Assembly: GCF_000003815.2 (NCBI RefSeq)
Contig: NC_049983.1
Coordinates: forward strand, 11,163,870-11,227,869
From: Branchiostoma floridae
Lineage: Eukaryota; Chordata; Leptocardii; Amphioxiformes; Branchiostomatidae
Length of the DNA stretch: 64,000 bases
Direction of reading: 5' to 3'
This document shows positions 11,891 to 24,786 of the stretch, one piece after another (positions within the stretch are counted from its first letter, which is position 1; each line of letters begins with the position of its first letter). Made by a program: the position numbers and the translations under genes. The notes under the pieces were generated by a model, which had not been told where the DNA came from, did no database searches, and saw only the letters and a list, made by a program, of their open reading frames with translations.

Positions 11891-13256
11891 GTAAACTAAC
11901 CTTCTGAAGGGTTTAGATGTCTTTAGTGAGCTGAAAAGGTGCGAAATATCACAAACACAACTCTGTTTTGATGGCCTTCATAAATTATACATTGTGAACA
12001 GGTTTCATGAACGGAGAAGAAGCACGCTTTGCACAATGCTAAAAGTATATATTGATGTTTATCAAGTTTGATCTGTCAGATGCTTAAGTTAGAATCATAT
12101 TCATAACAGTAAGAGACGTTCAAAATCGATCCAGAATGTGTCTTTATTCTCAAGCTGACATGTGTTATCAAAGCAACGATTTTATGCAATAACTTAAGTT
12201 TATAAAAGATATGTCATCCTGAATGATACTTAAAGCCCTTTACCCATAGTGTTTTCATCTATGCCATGCTTGTAATAGTTGAACAATAGTTCAGATCAAC
12301 ACAAAGATAGATTCTTGATTTGCATATAGACTAATATATAACAGGTGGATCACAGATTAAACCGTACAGGTTAATGATTAACCAGTGCAGTGCACAAACA
12401 AGGCAATATAGGGCTATTAAGTAAGGCTAAGTGTTTACATTGTTTTATTAGTCTTAAGCTCCTGTTCACAAGTATGAGACAATGGGAGTTTGTAGTTTCA
12501 CTGTGCACGAGTTTGAGGTTTATTAATCATATTTTATGTAGAAATTTATTTCATTCTAAAAAATACGATGTTATGTCCATGATTGTTTTAATGAACAACT
12601 TGCCTTTCCTTTCAAAGGTAGATATTTCATACAAATTGTAAAAAGAAACAATAGAGAATAACTAGGACATACACATACATGTAAGAACAAACTAAACCAC
12701 TAAATTAAAATATGTTTATATATTAGTTTTTTTATTACATGTCATGACTTTGAAGTTTGATTTTGAGAAATGAATACTGAATGTATACAATGTAATATGC
12801 AAATACATAACTGTTATATTGATGATAATTTGTAGCCTCAAATGGAAGATAGAAGAAGTATTGAACTAAGAAATATTTGTTCAATGCACATTTACTCACT
12901 GACAGATCTTATTCTTAGGCATTGAAAGACCAAGTTAAGCTTTCAGATACTAGTATTCAACAGTCATGAATAATTACAGCATCATAAATAGTTGGTACAA
13001 ACTGCATTTCTAGTAAGTCAACGAAGGTTAAACATCCATGATGATATCACGTTAAAAGTTACTTAAGCAACCAGATGATATTTTAAAATGGTCAGACATT
13101 TCAGACAACATCCCATTATTTGCCAGTCACTGATGACAAAAGACAACAATTAGTGTCATCTGAAATGTCTAACCATTTTCTAATTTCTCTAGTTGCTTGA
13201 GTAAGTTATCCTGTGCACATTTTTCTATTACTTGACTCATGTTGTATTTTCTTCAG
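11891..13256 (+). other. 5' intron of the CCDC78-like gene
   Basis: AT-rich, with no credible coding content. The end (13040-13215) holds a foldback copy of the dispersed repeat described at 3735-3915. The region is bounded by the putative donor at 11891 and the acceptor at 13255-13256. Confidence 0.5.
13040..13215. repeat. Dispersed repeat, copy 2, in foldback form
   Basis: TTACTTAAGCAACCAGATGA, then AATGGTCAGACATTTCAGA, are mirrored by TCTGAAATGTCTAACCATTT and AGTTGCTTGAGTAAGTTA. The copy is a near-complete inverted repeat of about 170 bases. It shares its TTACT(C/T)AAGCAACT end with the copy at 3735. Confidence 0.6.
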
Positions 13257-13279
13257 TAGAGAGAACGCCCACCTGAAGT

Positions 13280-16200
13280 ATGGACATAGAGGTGATAGGA
13301 CGTATCCGCCCATCAGCACGTGGGGAGGGGCATCACTCTCTCAACATCACGGGAAACCACCGCATCACCAGTAACGATGGCCAGTCCTACAGCTTCCAGC
13401 CACTCTTTAGACAGGATGCCACAAACTACGATGTCTACGCTAAGGTGTTGGAACCTCTGCTGGACCTGTTCTTAGCAGGTGAGCAAGTTGGATTGAAGAG
13501 AAGTGTCAAAGTGAAGTAAATGTTGTTTTGTCAATATCCTCCTAAATTTTGAACTCTCAGGAGGAAAAACGGTACAACTAAATACTGTTATTACTTTTGC
13601 ATATTAATTCATAGTTAGGATACAAAAACCTGTTATCCAACCATATCTTCTTTGCATGTCAATTTATCGTTAGGATATATAAACCTGCTCTCCAACAAGA
13701 TTTCCTTAATGACACTGATGAAATCTGCCTGAAACATCTAACTGTTTCCAAAACCACATCCAGTTGCTTGAGTAATTGCTACTAGTATTTGGCATATGTT
13801 ATTGCCTGGATGTCTAACCTTCATTGCAACCTGAAAGCAATGTTGAGTATTGATGTTGTAGACATTGGCCTTTTATTATACTTACTATTTGCTATATATA
13901 TTGACCCCCCCCCCCCTCCGTAATTTTCCAGGATTCAATGTATCCTTATTGCTGTTTGGAGAGACGGGGTCAGGCAAGGCCTACACCATGGCAGGAGACA
14001 GTCTGAACAAGGCTGGGATCGTCCCTCTGGCCATCGATGGCTGCTTCAACAGACTACTGGACCTGCAGGACAAACACAGAGAAGACGGCGGGGTCCGTGA
14101 CACTCAGCGGAGAGGCAAAGATGACGTGGAGCTCAGGATGTCCATGTACGAGATCTACAACGAGATTATCAAGGACTTATTGACTGAGAACCAGCAGCGA
14201 GGAAGCCTTCCTATAAAGGAGACGGCTCAGCTCGGCCCACATCTGCCTGGCTTGAACCAGATCCCGATATTCAATGCAGCGGAGGCCACCAACTACTTCC
14301 GACAGGGCTGGGGGAGGAGGACGGACGTGGTGACGGATTTCGGACCGGCGCTGGGGTACAGTGCAGCTGTGTTCCAGCTGGAGCTGTCCATGGTTACGGG
14401 TGGAAGTCCGCTTCCCAACCGCTCCATCCTGCAGGTGGTGCGACTTCCTGGAGCGGAGAAGCTCGCGGAGGATCCTACCAAGCTGCGCATGAGGGAGGGT
14501 CCGAGCCTCAACAAGTCCCTCACAGCCTTCAGTCAGCTGGTGACAGAGTTGGCCAACACCCGACACGCAGACAGGGTCATCAACTACACCGACTCAAAGC
14601 TCACTCACCTGATGATGGATGCGCTTGGGGCCAACGCCAAAACTCGTGTGCTCTGTCATCTGCCTCCGCACTGCGACCAGTACCGCCTCTCAGTCATGCT
14701 GCGGTCGTGCGCTCAACTGTCGCAAGTCAAGAACTTCCCCATCCTTAACGACCACCTCGCACAGGTACGGAACAATGGAGCTGCTTGTCCTCAGATTTAA
14801 GGTCATTACTCTAGGACGAAATTGCATGCATAATTTATGGCTAAATTCTCTGAACATATAATGTATAGTAATTCTATTATTCACTTTGACAGCAACTGCA
14901 TTTGAACTGCGGGTGTATTCTTGAATTCTGTCCTGTATGGTTGTCTTTCTTCTTTGTATCTAAATTTTGAGATTCTTTGAAAAGGTATTTCCACAAAGGC
15001 TCATTTTCTTAACTGCTTTTTACTGGGATTAGAATTGGTTGCAAAAATGCAGTTTAGAAACTCATCTAAGACATGAAACGTGTTTAATTGACTAAACTGT
15101 TTGTTACACCAAAAAACTAAAGCAAGAAATGGAAATGGTCCAATGTTTCAGACAACCATCCGTCGTCTTTCATCATTGACACTGGAGAGATCTTGGTTGA
15201 GAGTTTTTATATTCTAACTGTGAATTGATATCCAAAATCTACTTCAAGTACAGGTTTATCCTAACTATTATGCAAAAAGGGGAGGAGGACGAATTTTAGT
15301 AGTCCAAAGGAATTAAGGGTAAGACAACTGTTTGTTCCAGGGGCTGTTGTGCCAGTTCCGTGCGCGTGTCCTGAGCCTACAGGAGCAGCTGGGTTACGAG
15401 GAGGGTCACGGGAGGGCGCTGCAGCTGCACGAGATGAGAGACGAGCTGAAGAAACTCACCACAGACAACCTGCAGCTGAGGGACAAGAACGAGAGGCTGT
15501 ACCAGAAGGTTAGTCGTGTACACTCTACAAATATAACCTGTCTATTTTTTATTTGACTGTATGAGTGTATCAACTTTCATACAGCATTAGCAGCTGGACT
15601 AGTGGTAGACAGAATGGCCTGTCACTGTACGCTGAAGAAAAAACTAACTTGAAGTTCACTTCAGTCTGTATCTCTAATATATTAGTAACTATTTTCTCTG
15701 GTATTCTGTTCCGTGGTCTTACTGTTGTTGGAAGGAAAGTTCTCCTTTGTTTGACAGTGTGAGAGTCAGGGATCTCTATAGTGTTCTTGCGCTGGGATGT
15801 AGACTGGCATGACTTACCCGCCGCACCTCTTTGTGTTCGGGACAACGCCATTAACTTGATTAAGCTGGTGCCTCTCCATAGTAAATATGGTAAAAGGGAG
15901 TGAAGGCTCCAACTTTTCTGCAATTTTGACCTATTGACCCGGTTTTATTAAGACGTGCACAGTGCTGTCGCCAGTCTTGATGATTTGATACAATGAGCTA
16001 GATAACATGTACAGGCACCATCACTGCTTTCTTCATTTTCCAACACATCATATTTTACAAAAAATTCATTACAACATTAATATTAGTATAATTGGTTGAA
16101 TTGGCTTGGAAGAAATTATAACTATGGGTGGAATTCCTCCCCTAGCAAATGGCTGTTAAACTGAGAAAATAGAAATTACAAAATAGCCTTAAGTGCAAAC

Positions 16201-19200
16201 AGTTCAGTTCTGAGATTGATGCCGTTTCAGATCAAATCAGAATTTGCTCCTGTCACTGTTCCTGTATGATAGCTTCCTGTAGTTTATGCCTGTCACAACA
16301 TTTAGCATCTGTTACCGTAATACATACTGTCAAGTAAGACGGTCATGACATTTAGATTTAGCCACATATACACATGGGACAAGAAATTGCCAATTCTACA
16401 ATTCTAAAAAGTATTCAATGAAATTTGAAATAACCCTTGTGGTGTTATCGGGTAGGGTGCCCAAAAATAATGAAATAATTCACTTTTCGGATCTAAAATT
16501 GATATTTTTCTTTTTTCATTCAGTAAAAGCTTATGGTGACCACTCAAGGGACTTGAAACACAACTCATGTTCATGTTCCTATTTTGTAACCATGGCTGCA
16601 TGGTTCAAGCACTAGGAATAGCAACGTTAAGCAGGGACTTTGTTACTGCGCTTCTGACTTTAAATGAAAATACTGTACACTGATCCTTTTCAATTGTTGC
16701 CAAGTACTCCCCACCCACCACAATCCTCACATTCCCACAAAGAGAGTGAAATGTAACAGTACTTACCTGAAGGCTTGAAACGTATGGCCGTCTCCCGAGA
16801 GAGTAGCTACAGCGACTGTACTGCATATATACCTGTCAAGGACCTGATAACAATACAGCCCTTAATGAGGTGTGTTACCGGAGAACACACAAGCCAAATT
16901 GCTGCATCGCCAGGTGTTTTTAGAGACACAGCTAGTTTGTTTAGTGGCATGGCAACTCGATAAACGAGTTGGGAGCTACACAGTAGCCATGAGGGAACTA
17001 CCGGAGAGAAAAGGCATGGGAGAATATCACAATAAGGTATTACTTGATCCACTCTGAATGATACTTGTAATGTGTGAGTGTTGCTGAGAGTAAACAAGCA
17101 TTTGAACGAGCAGCTCAAAATTTCTGATGCCCTCTGTGATTACGTACGTGGCTGTTGATAAAGTAGGTAGTTATAAATGGGGTCATGGGCAACAGTTTAG
17201 CATTTCCTATCCACAAGCTAGATTAGAATTACAAATTCCTGAATGATCATTTAGATGCACATGTATCTCTGTTTATCATCACCTGTATTGTGAGGATTGT
17301 TGTTATCTTGCAAGCTGGCTCAAGGTATTGTAAATGGATACAAGGTATTTGTAAACTTCATTAGTGGTGATAAGCACTGGGGGGTATTCTATTGAAGTCT
17401 TGCACAGAAGAGCGAAATGTAATAAGGCCAATTGTTAAGAATGTCAGACTAAAAACTGCTAATCCAGCCAGGACTCTTGATTATTTTTCATGATCACAGT
17501 AATTTAAGGGCTGTCTTTTGTTGAGACAAACAAGGAACTTTCATCTTGATGAAACCTCCTTGAATCAAATCACTTACTCTTTGTTTTGCAAATGCAGATC
17601 CTTATAGTAGCTTATGTTTTTGATACTGTATTACATAAAATATCAGTACTAAACTTCCGGAAATCATGCATTTTTAATACTGATACTTTTGTTCAAGAGG
17701 ATTTTCTTGTAAAACCCATTAACAGAAATACTGCAATGATACTTCTTGTTGCTAGGTGGAGCAGCTGCAGTCCAAGTTGAATCAGATGGCTGGATCACGT
17801 ACTGACCTGTCCTCCAAACTCATCTTCAGTGAGGAGGAGAAACTACAGGTGGGTTCCATATCCCCTACATTTGATGTTGAATTGTATTTGATACCATAGA
17901 ATATGTCAATCTTTATCTTTTATTTAATATACAAGTATGGTATGGTATAAAAGCTTGAGTGACACAGCGATTTTTTTTATCCAAACCTTATTACTGTGTT
18001 TCTATGGCCCGTGTCTTTTTCAATTGTCTTGTGAGTCTGTTTTTTTCCTTATTGCTCATCCAATGAACTGACCTTTGAAGAAATCATAACTAGGTCACAG
18101 CATACTCCAGTCTTTTGCCTGCACTAAGATGTTGATGATGAGATTTCTCTATTCCCCCAGGTGTCTAAGGCATTGGTAGACCTGCAGATAGAGAATAACC
18201 GTATCCAGGAGGACTATGAAGCTGCAAACTTTGAGCTGAAGAACAAGGTCCTCACACTGGAGAATGAGCTTATGGAGGTGAGACTTTGGTTTCAATTTTT
18301 AGACCATTCTTATTTGCTTTTATTCTTTGTCAGTTGTATGTTATAGATTTCAATATTGAATCTTTGAGAGTGTCCAGCAAATTTGCATGTGTATTGGAAG
18401 TCATGAAATTGTTTATCAGTGGGGCTGATGTGACTCCTAATAAAACTGGTGCAATGGCCGAGTGTGTAGAGTGCGCACCTTGCATTAGGTAGGTTGTGAG
18501 TTCGATCCCTGGCCAAGTCATGGCTTAAGAAATGGCATGACTTAAGAAATGGCACATACTGCTTTCTCTGCTTAACTCTCAGCACTAATGAGGAAGATTG
18601 TGAGAGTTAAACGTCACTACTGGCAGACTAACCCCCTGCTGTAGTGGCTTGCACAATTGTGTGGCCCAATTAAGGGCTTAGCTACACCTAAGCAATGTGT
18701 AACAGATGTACTTTAACTTTAAGCTGATGTGACTTGGCTCTTCTTAGATCATTGTGATGATGAAACAAAACAAGAGGTTTATTATTCTAAATTCTGTATG
18801 ATTTCCTTACAGGTGACCTTACAGAAGGACAAGCTGGCCCGGGACCTGAGGAGTACTCACGACCGCCTGCGGACGTCTGAGAAGGACCATAAGGAGTTAG
18901 CTGATGAGTACATCATCCTCAAGACTAACTACCTGGCCTTAACAAAGGTTAGTAACACTGTAACACAAAGATTTAAAAATGATACTTTTCTTGCTTATAG
19001 ATTTTAAATAGTACCCATTCAAGCACATACAATTGGTATTAGCCATAAAAAAAATCTGAGATTTGTAGCTACGTAAGAAAATCTCAAAATTTTTAAAAAG
19101 AATTTTGAAATTTTACAAAAAAAAAACTTTGAGATTAAAAAAAATGCAATTGAAAAAATCTTGTCAGTCCAATTTAATCTGTTGCTGTTACATGTATTTG

Positions 19201-22200
19201 CTACCTCCAATAGAATTTAATATGAAGATTTCAAGCAATTTTTATCAACTAATCTGTAATGTATCACTAAGTTAGTAGAGCTGAAAATTTAAGACCTATG
19301 AAAAGCTTTTATCCAACAAAGGGGATTTGTAACAATCATTACATGTAGTCACATTCAAATCTTCCACATCATAATTATGTCCTGAACAGGAACATGACCG
19401 TGAGAAGGCCAGGAATGAGGAGTTGGGGATGGAGCTGTTGAACCTGGTGAACGCCACGTCCCACGGGCGGCCCGTACAGGGGGAGCTGACGGCAGAGATA
19501 GACAGGCTGAGGCATGTCGTGTCTCGGCTGTCCACACACAAGCCACAAGGTGGGGAGAACACAGTGACTGTCATGTTTGAGGCTTCATACATCACATGTT
19601 TTATTTGTTTTCGATACAGCAGGCTAATGGCCATAATTTTGTCGCTTCTGTTAAAAAATGAACAGATTATATTGGCATTCTGGCATGTTTTGGGGCTTAC
19701 GGGTCCAAGAAAAGAACAAGAGCAAAGTAGAAAAGAGTTTCCCATGGTCAAACTTGGTCTATAACAGAGACAATTAGTGTTATTTGTGCATGAATACCAT
19801 ACCAGGCCCTGTACCTGAATACCCCTAATCACAACTGTAAAGGATTTCATGATAATTGCAAAAAAAATCTAATATAGTCAATGATTTGCATATAGCTTTA
19901 TAATACACATACTAAGTCTAATACATTGAATCATTTGTAGATGCCTACCTGGGTGGTGAGGAGGAGAGACAGCAGATGGAGAAGAACCTGTTTGGTGAGC
20001 GGGAGCGGATGGAGGAGGATCGCAGGAGGATGAAGGCTCAGTATGAGGAGGATCAGGACAAGCTGGAGGGCAAGCTCAAGAAACTCAGGAGAGAGGTAAA
20101 ACTGAAGATAGCTTTTTTTGGTGATTTTTCAATTTTTTTCTCAATTTTTCTTTTAAACTTTGGGACAGACAAGGACAATGTGGCATTGCACTCATTGCAA
20201 CTTATTGTAACAGTTCCACATACAAAGTACAGACAGAATATAAATGTAGTATTTTACCTCCTTCATCCAGGTACCCATTTTTACACTTGGGTGAAGTGAG
20301 GAAGGTCATGTTAAGTGCCTTTCCCAGGGGCACAACATATCAGGACACAGGATATACCTCTATATAGGTTCCGCACCCAACACTCTACCAGTTATGCCAC
20401 ACATGATGCCTTCTTTCACACTTTACGATGTTGAACTATATTTACAATCATGATAATTGTGTAACATTTAGTACCATGCATATGCTAGTGACCTCCAAAC
20501 TGGCACTGGTTCTCAGCTAATTTGGCACGCAACATGTTGATATATTGAATGGTACTCTACAGTTACAAGAGGCCCAGGCTCAGGCCCGTGAGGCCCAGCG
20601 GAAGGCGGGGGAGACAGCTGCCAAACTGATCATGGCAGAAGGCAAGCAGAGACAGCTGGAGATAGAACACAGCAAGGCACAGCAGCAGTTCAAGGACATG
20701 AACGCTGAGTACAGGACTAGACTCATCAGGTCAGGAAGAAAGGTTTTCTCATAATGATCAACATGTCCTATCTTTGTACATCAAAAATGCTGTTTGTGTA
20801 GTCTGTGTAAATTCTGCTGTCCAGGGCTGTAACTCGATGGTTGGTCAGATGTTGGGCGGGCTGCTATAAGCAAGATTAAATCAGGCTACTGTTTGTGGGA
20901 AGTTAAAGAAATTTTTGAGAGAGACAGGACAAGACAGAAAATGCACCAACTTATCAAACTTCATCTCTTTTCAAACTTGTTCTGTTTAAACTTGGAGGGC
21001 CAAATTTCTGTAATCTAACATTCACTTCCAATAGATAGCAAATAGCTTCTACCCAAAGTTTTGTTTGCATGGATTGTTTTCTCATTGGCTTCTGTGCCCT
21101 GTCATCAGGTATGTGCAGGACATTGGGGAGTACATCGACACGTCTGCTGGGACTGCCCCACCTAACCAACAGCAGCTGAAGGACATGAGGCGGTACATTG
21201 ACGCCATGATAGCTGACACTAAACAGGCTTACAAGGTAGGAAACTAAACCTGTGAACCAGTCAGACTTCTGAGATACTGTCATGTCATTACTGATTCTAC
21301 TAAAATGTAAGATTTATGATAGATTTCTTTCTAGGATATATCCCTAGGATAAAAGCTGTTGAAATGTGCATGTTTACTAGAGGTCAGCAAAAGTGCAAAC
21401 CTCTATGCTGGCCAGCCTGAACATGCACTTTAATAAGAAGCTGCAAAGGAAGCTTTGCTCATATTCAATAATTTGAGGGCAAGGTCTATCTATTGGGCGG
21501 AAAGTGATAATTGATTTACACCTCTTGATAAATAGTCTTATCCGTATAACAAGTCAACAAACATACATGCCTTAAGATATCACCTGTTTGGCACCAAGGA
21601 CAGTTCTGTGCCGGTTTGATCACAGCTTTCCTTGTTGTAGGTAGCTAGAAACGTGTGTGATAGCTGTCCAGTACCAAGGACAGTTCTGTACTGGTTCTAT
21701 CACAGCTTTCCTTGATGTAGGTAGCTAGAAATGCGTGTTGTAGCTGTTCAGCACCAAGGACAGGTCTATGCTGGTTCTATCACAGCTTTCCTTGATGTAG
21801 GTAGCTAGAAATGTATGTGATAGGTATCCAGCACCAAGGAAAATTCTGTGCTGGTCCTATCACAGCTTTCCATGATGTAGGTAGCTAGAAATGAGTGTGA
21901 TAGCTGTCTAGCACCAAGGACAGTTCTGTACCAGTTCTATCACAGCTTTCCTTGCTGTAGATAGCTAGAAATATGTGTGATAGCTGTCTAGCACCAAAGA
22001 CAGATCTGTGCTGATTCTATCACAGCTTCCCTTGATGTAGGTAGCTAGAAATGTATATGATAGCTGTCTAGCACAAAGGACAGTTCTGTGCCGGTTCTAT
22101 CAAAAGCTTTCCTTAATGTAGGTAGCTAGAAATGCGTGTTGTAGCTGTTCAGCACCAAGGACAGTTCTATGCCAGTTCTATCACAGCTTTCCTTGATGTA

Positions 22201-24684
22201 GGTAGCTAGAAATGTATGTGATAGCTGTTCAGCACCAAGGACAGTTCTGTGCCAGTTCTATCACAGCTTTCCTTGCTGTGGGTAGCTAGAAATATGTGAG
22301 ATAGCTGTCCAGCACCAAGGACAGTTCTGTACTGGTTCTATCACAGCTTTCCATGATGTACATGTAGGTAGCTAGAAATGCATGTGATAGCTGTCTAGCA
22401 TCAAGGACAGTTCAGTGCTAGTTCTATTATATCTTGCTGATCAGCACCAAGGATAGTTCTGTACCAGTTCTATCATATCTCATCTATTTCTTCTTGTTCT
22501 CAGGCCCGTGAGGAGCAGCTGAGCCAGGCAGCCAAGACGTACAAGAAGCAGGCCAAACAGATGGCCAACAAGCACGAGCAGCTGCTGATAGCCTACAGCC
22601 AGCTGCGGGAACAGGTGCTGGCAGGTGGCAGGAGCCTGGACATCGACCTGGGGCTGTCAGGTGAGGCTGGAAATTCCACTTATATTACAAGCTGGTGGGA
22701 AAGAAATAATGTTTCACATCATGGCTTCATCACATCTGCATGCAAGTGTAGGTAGGGACATTGTATATGTAAGTCCCTCTGTGATCTTACAGTTATGTTC
22801 CTTAATGTTTCCAAATTGTGACATGCTTTGCCAGACTACTCCTAAAAAAACATCCTAAATAGTTAGCTGCATCAAAACTTATGCAAGAACAAACATATAC
22901 TGTTACATTTATGAAGGTTAGACATCCAGGTAAACAATTTTCAAAATGCAATTCAATCTCTACAACTGGCTAGAGATTTACTTCTGGACATTTCGAGTGA
23001 CATCATTGAGTGACGCTGAAGAAGAGTGATGGATGTCACTTGAAACGTCCGGAAGTAATTCTCATTTTTTTTAGCCAGTTGTAGAGATTTTTATTGTGTA
23101 CTGTACAGTTGTAGTCTTACTTACTAAAGTCTTTCACGATGCCTCAGGGGTGAGCCAAATAGTATATTATTGTGATTGTTCATGTCTTTACCCACTTTGA
23201 TTTCAGATGTGGATCTCCAGCTGTCAGATGGTGAGAGAGAGCTGCACGGAGCACAGACGGTGGAGTTGAACCGCCTGCGCCGTGCCCTACAGGACGCTCG
23301 GGCTGAGGCGGAGAGGGCAGAAAGGGCAGCAGCTAGACCTAAAAATGTCACCATACAGGAACCTCCAGGGAAAGGTGGGAAATGTTAGTGTTATAGATTG
23401 CAGTGTCATAGAGGCAGTGTCTTCCAGTGATACTGTACCATGACTACCAATAAAACTGAATATGGTATACAATACAAAGTCAACTTCATGATGCACTGAA
23501 CACTTGAAGTTTATTGTCTGGAAATAGTTTTAAAGCATTCCTCTGTTTTGCACTGCATTGATTTGCTATATTTTTAGATACTATATAGATCTTCTACAGC
23601 CCATTCCTCATATGGAATTGCACTATTCAACAGAACAATGTTTGAAGTCTTGAACATATAATTATTGAACATGTCTATGTTGTACATTTGTATCTATGTA
23701 GTGATTTATAAAGTGATTTCCATCTCCTTCCAGGCCCAACAGACTGGTCCTCAGTGAGGAAACAGTTGCGTGAGTTTGCCCTGAACACTCAGCAGGAGCT
23801 GGAGACTGACAATGCCAGGATGAAAACTAAGGTCAGGATTGGGCATGAAAAATAACTTACATTTGTACCAGCAATAACAGACAGTTCTCAGTCCTGCAAA
23901 CAGTACCTAAACTTGTCTGTAATACAAATGTAATTGTATTTGTTTACTGGTTGCCAGTACCTCTGAGCAATATGTTTGTTGTATAGATTTAATCCTTTTC
24001 CCACCTTGAATTGTATTTGTATTACATTGTACAGTAGCATAAATCAGGTCAGTATATTCTGTGTAAGCCAATGTGTCCAATGATCTCTGTCTCCCTGTAG
24101 GTGTCTGTGTTGGAGTCTCAGCTGTCAGAAGCACAGGACTACATAGACAAACATCTGGTCAGGTAAGAACACCCTTATGATGTTATAATGCTCCATAAAC
24201 TTTTATTTCCTTGCAGGTTCATTTCATTTGTTCTGTTTCACAGCAAGCTCTGCCTTAATATCGTTAAGCGCATTGAAACTGGGACAGAATTTGGCCTGAA
24301 AATTTTTGGAGCGAAAAAGCAGCACTGGTATCTTTGAATTTTACCTGGTTTCTTGGAAACAAATCTTGTTTTTAGCACGAAAGCTCATCTGTGTTGGTAC
24401 AATTCTTGATGGACATTAACAAATTGCTTACCTTGAATTTTCGGTCGCAAATCTGTCTCATGTGATAGCTGTCTAGCACCAAGGACAGTTCTGTGTATCA
24501 TATCTCATCCATGAATCATGTTTTTGTTTGGACCTGCAGGTACAAGCAGGAGATAGTACGTCTGCGCAAACTGCTGGGACAGGAGCCTGCCACCAGACAG
24601 GGCAGTGCAGGACCGTACCTGGACACTGAACCTGAGTTCTCACCCAGACGGAGAGGTCACTACAGAGCCAACACATCCAACTAG
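13280..24684 (+). CDS. CCDC78: CCDC78-like protein: degenerate kinesin motor plus coiled coil
   Basis: Fifteen coding exons in consistent phase give 927 residues: 13280-13478, 13932-14764, 15341-15508, 17756-17848, 18161-18277, 18813-18947, 19390-19549, 19941-20095, 20563-20729, 21109-21235, 22504-22660, 23207-23374, 23734-23831, 24101-24162, 24540-24684 (TAG). Residues 1 to ~335 have a kinesin-motor fold signature (VIGRIRPS, FGETGSGKAYTM, SMYEIYNEIIKDLL, GPSLNKSLTAFSQLV, YTDSKLTHLMMDALG). The ATP site is damaged. The P-loop GETGSGKA lacks the Ser/Thr after Lys82, switch II DLAGSE reads RLPGAEK, and switch I NxxSSRSH is not recognisable. From ~345 to the end the protein is Glu/Lys/Gln-rich coiled coil, including KDHKELADEYIILKTNYLAL, which I associate with CCDC78 (DUF4472). 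Vertebrate CCDC78 works in deuterosome-mediated centriole amplification in multiciliated cells. The pseudo-motor and coiled coil are seen directly; the CCDC78 name comes from recalled similarity and is less certain. A diverged orphan kinesin is the alternative. Confidence 0.85.
13565..13832. repeat. Dispersed repeat, copy 3
   Basis: Contains two similar internal blocks (ATTAATTCATAGTTAGGATA and GTCAATTTATCGTTAGGATA). It then has CCAGTTGCTTGAGTAATTGC and ends GCCTGGATGTCTAACCTTCATT, as copy 1 does. It lies in intron 1 of the CCDC78-like gene. Confidence 0.55.
15110..15260. repeat. Dispersed repeat, copy 4, partial
   Basis: GAAATGGTCCAATGTTTCAG followed by ACAACCATCCGTCGTCTTTC matches the core of copies 1 and 2. 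GTTTATCCTAACTATTATGC nearby matches the TTAGGATA block of copy 3 on the other strand. Confidence 0.45.
15509..17755 (+). other. Large intron 3 of the CCDC78-like gene
   Basis: About 2.2 kb without a recognisable element or gene. The minus-strand frame at 16807-17118 shows no known domain and has no splice context that I could link. Confidence 0.5.
18449..18725 (+). mobile_element. tRNA-headed SINE in CCDC78-like intron 5
   Basis: AATGGCCGAGTGTGTAGAG fits an A box. GTGAGTTCGATCCCTGG is a near-perfect B box 30-40 bases on, so the head is clearly tRNA-like. The body has AGTCATGGCTTAAGAAATGG nearly repeated, then a unique segment, and ends in TTTAACTTTAAG. Length is about 275 bases. It is oriented with the host gene. 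Confidence 0.7.
20269..20408 (-). mobile_element. SINE in CCDC78-like intron 8, minus orientation
   Basis: Read on the minus strand it begins with a tRNA-like A box (TGGCATAACTGGTAGAGTG). It continues through a conserved-looking body (GTGCCCCTGGGAAAGGCACT) and ends CACCCAAGTGTAAAAATGGG. I associate bodies of this kind with broadly distributed animal SINE families, but I cannot name the family. Confidence 0.55.
21560..22470 (+). repeat. 80-bp tandem satellite, about 11 copies, in intron 10
   Basis: The unit carries GTAGCTAGAAATG, GATAGCTGTCCAGCACC, AAGGACAGTTCTGTG and CTATCACAGCTTTCCTTG. GTAGCTAGAA recurs at 21641, 21721, 21801, 21881, then 21961 (one mismatch), 22041, 22122 and 22202, so the period is 80 with occasional one-base drift. 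The array runs almost to the acceptor at 22503. Copies differ by several bases, so the array is not young. A stray half unit lies at 24462-24512. Confidence 0.9.
22908..23092. repeat. Dispersed repeat, copy 5, with inverted core
   Basis: Starts GAAGGTTAGACATCCAGG, the reverse complement of the end of copies 1 and 3. It carries AACTGGCTAGAGATTTACTT mirrored later by AGTAATTCTC and AGCCAGTTGTAGAGATTT. Confidence 0.55.
24462..24512 (+). repeat. Solitary partial unit of the 80-bp satellite
   Basis: ATGTGATAGCTGTCTAGCAC followed by CAAGGACAGTTCTGTGTATC and ATATCTCATC matches the satellite unit at 21560-22470. It also matches that array's terminal ATCATATCTCATC tail. It sits about 30 bases upstream of the acceptor of the final exon, in a different intron from the array. 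Confidence 0.75.
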
Positions 24685-24786
24685 TGATGTACAAGTCCTC
24701 ATCTAGGATTGAAGTTGTTTTGAGTTTGTATTGTTTCATTTTGTGGTTTCATTAAGTGCTTCTCACTACATGTAACCCTGTGTAGT

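Noticed and set aside
14177-14566. 129-codon minus-strand frame opposite the kinesin-like exon
   Set aside because: It is a shadow of the conserved plus-strand coding frame with no protein similarity.
19296-19850. 184-codon minus-strand frame in the CCDC78-like gene
   Set aside because: It spans a real exon (19390-19549) on the other strand and then intron; no domain or codon signature.
21560-22470. Regular 80-bp spacing reminiscent of a CRISPR array
   Set aside because: The whole 80-bp unit is repeated with no unique spacers, in a eukaryotic intron. It is a minisatellite. The same holds for the 78-bp array at 40578-41270.
22990-23060. Hammerhead-ribozyme-like string (CTGAAGA, a short hairpin, then GAAACGTC), also near 31520 and 52120
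   Set aside because: The GAAAC and GTC elements abut with no room for stem III, flanks pair with each other in the wrong way, and position 9 is wrong in the 52120 copy. The strings look like shared repeat-family sequence.
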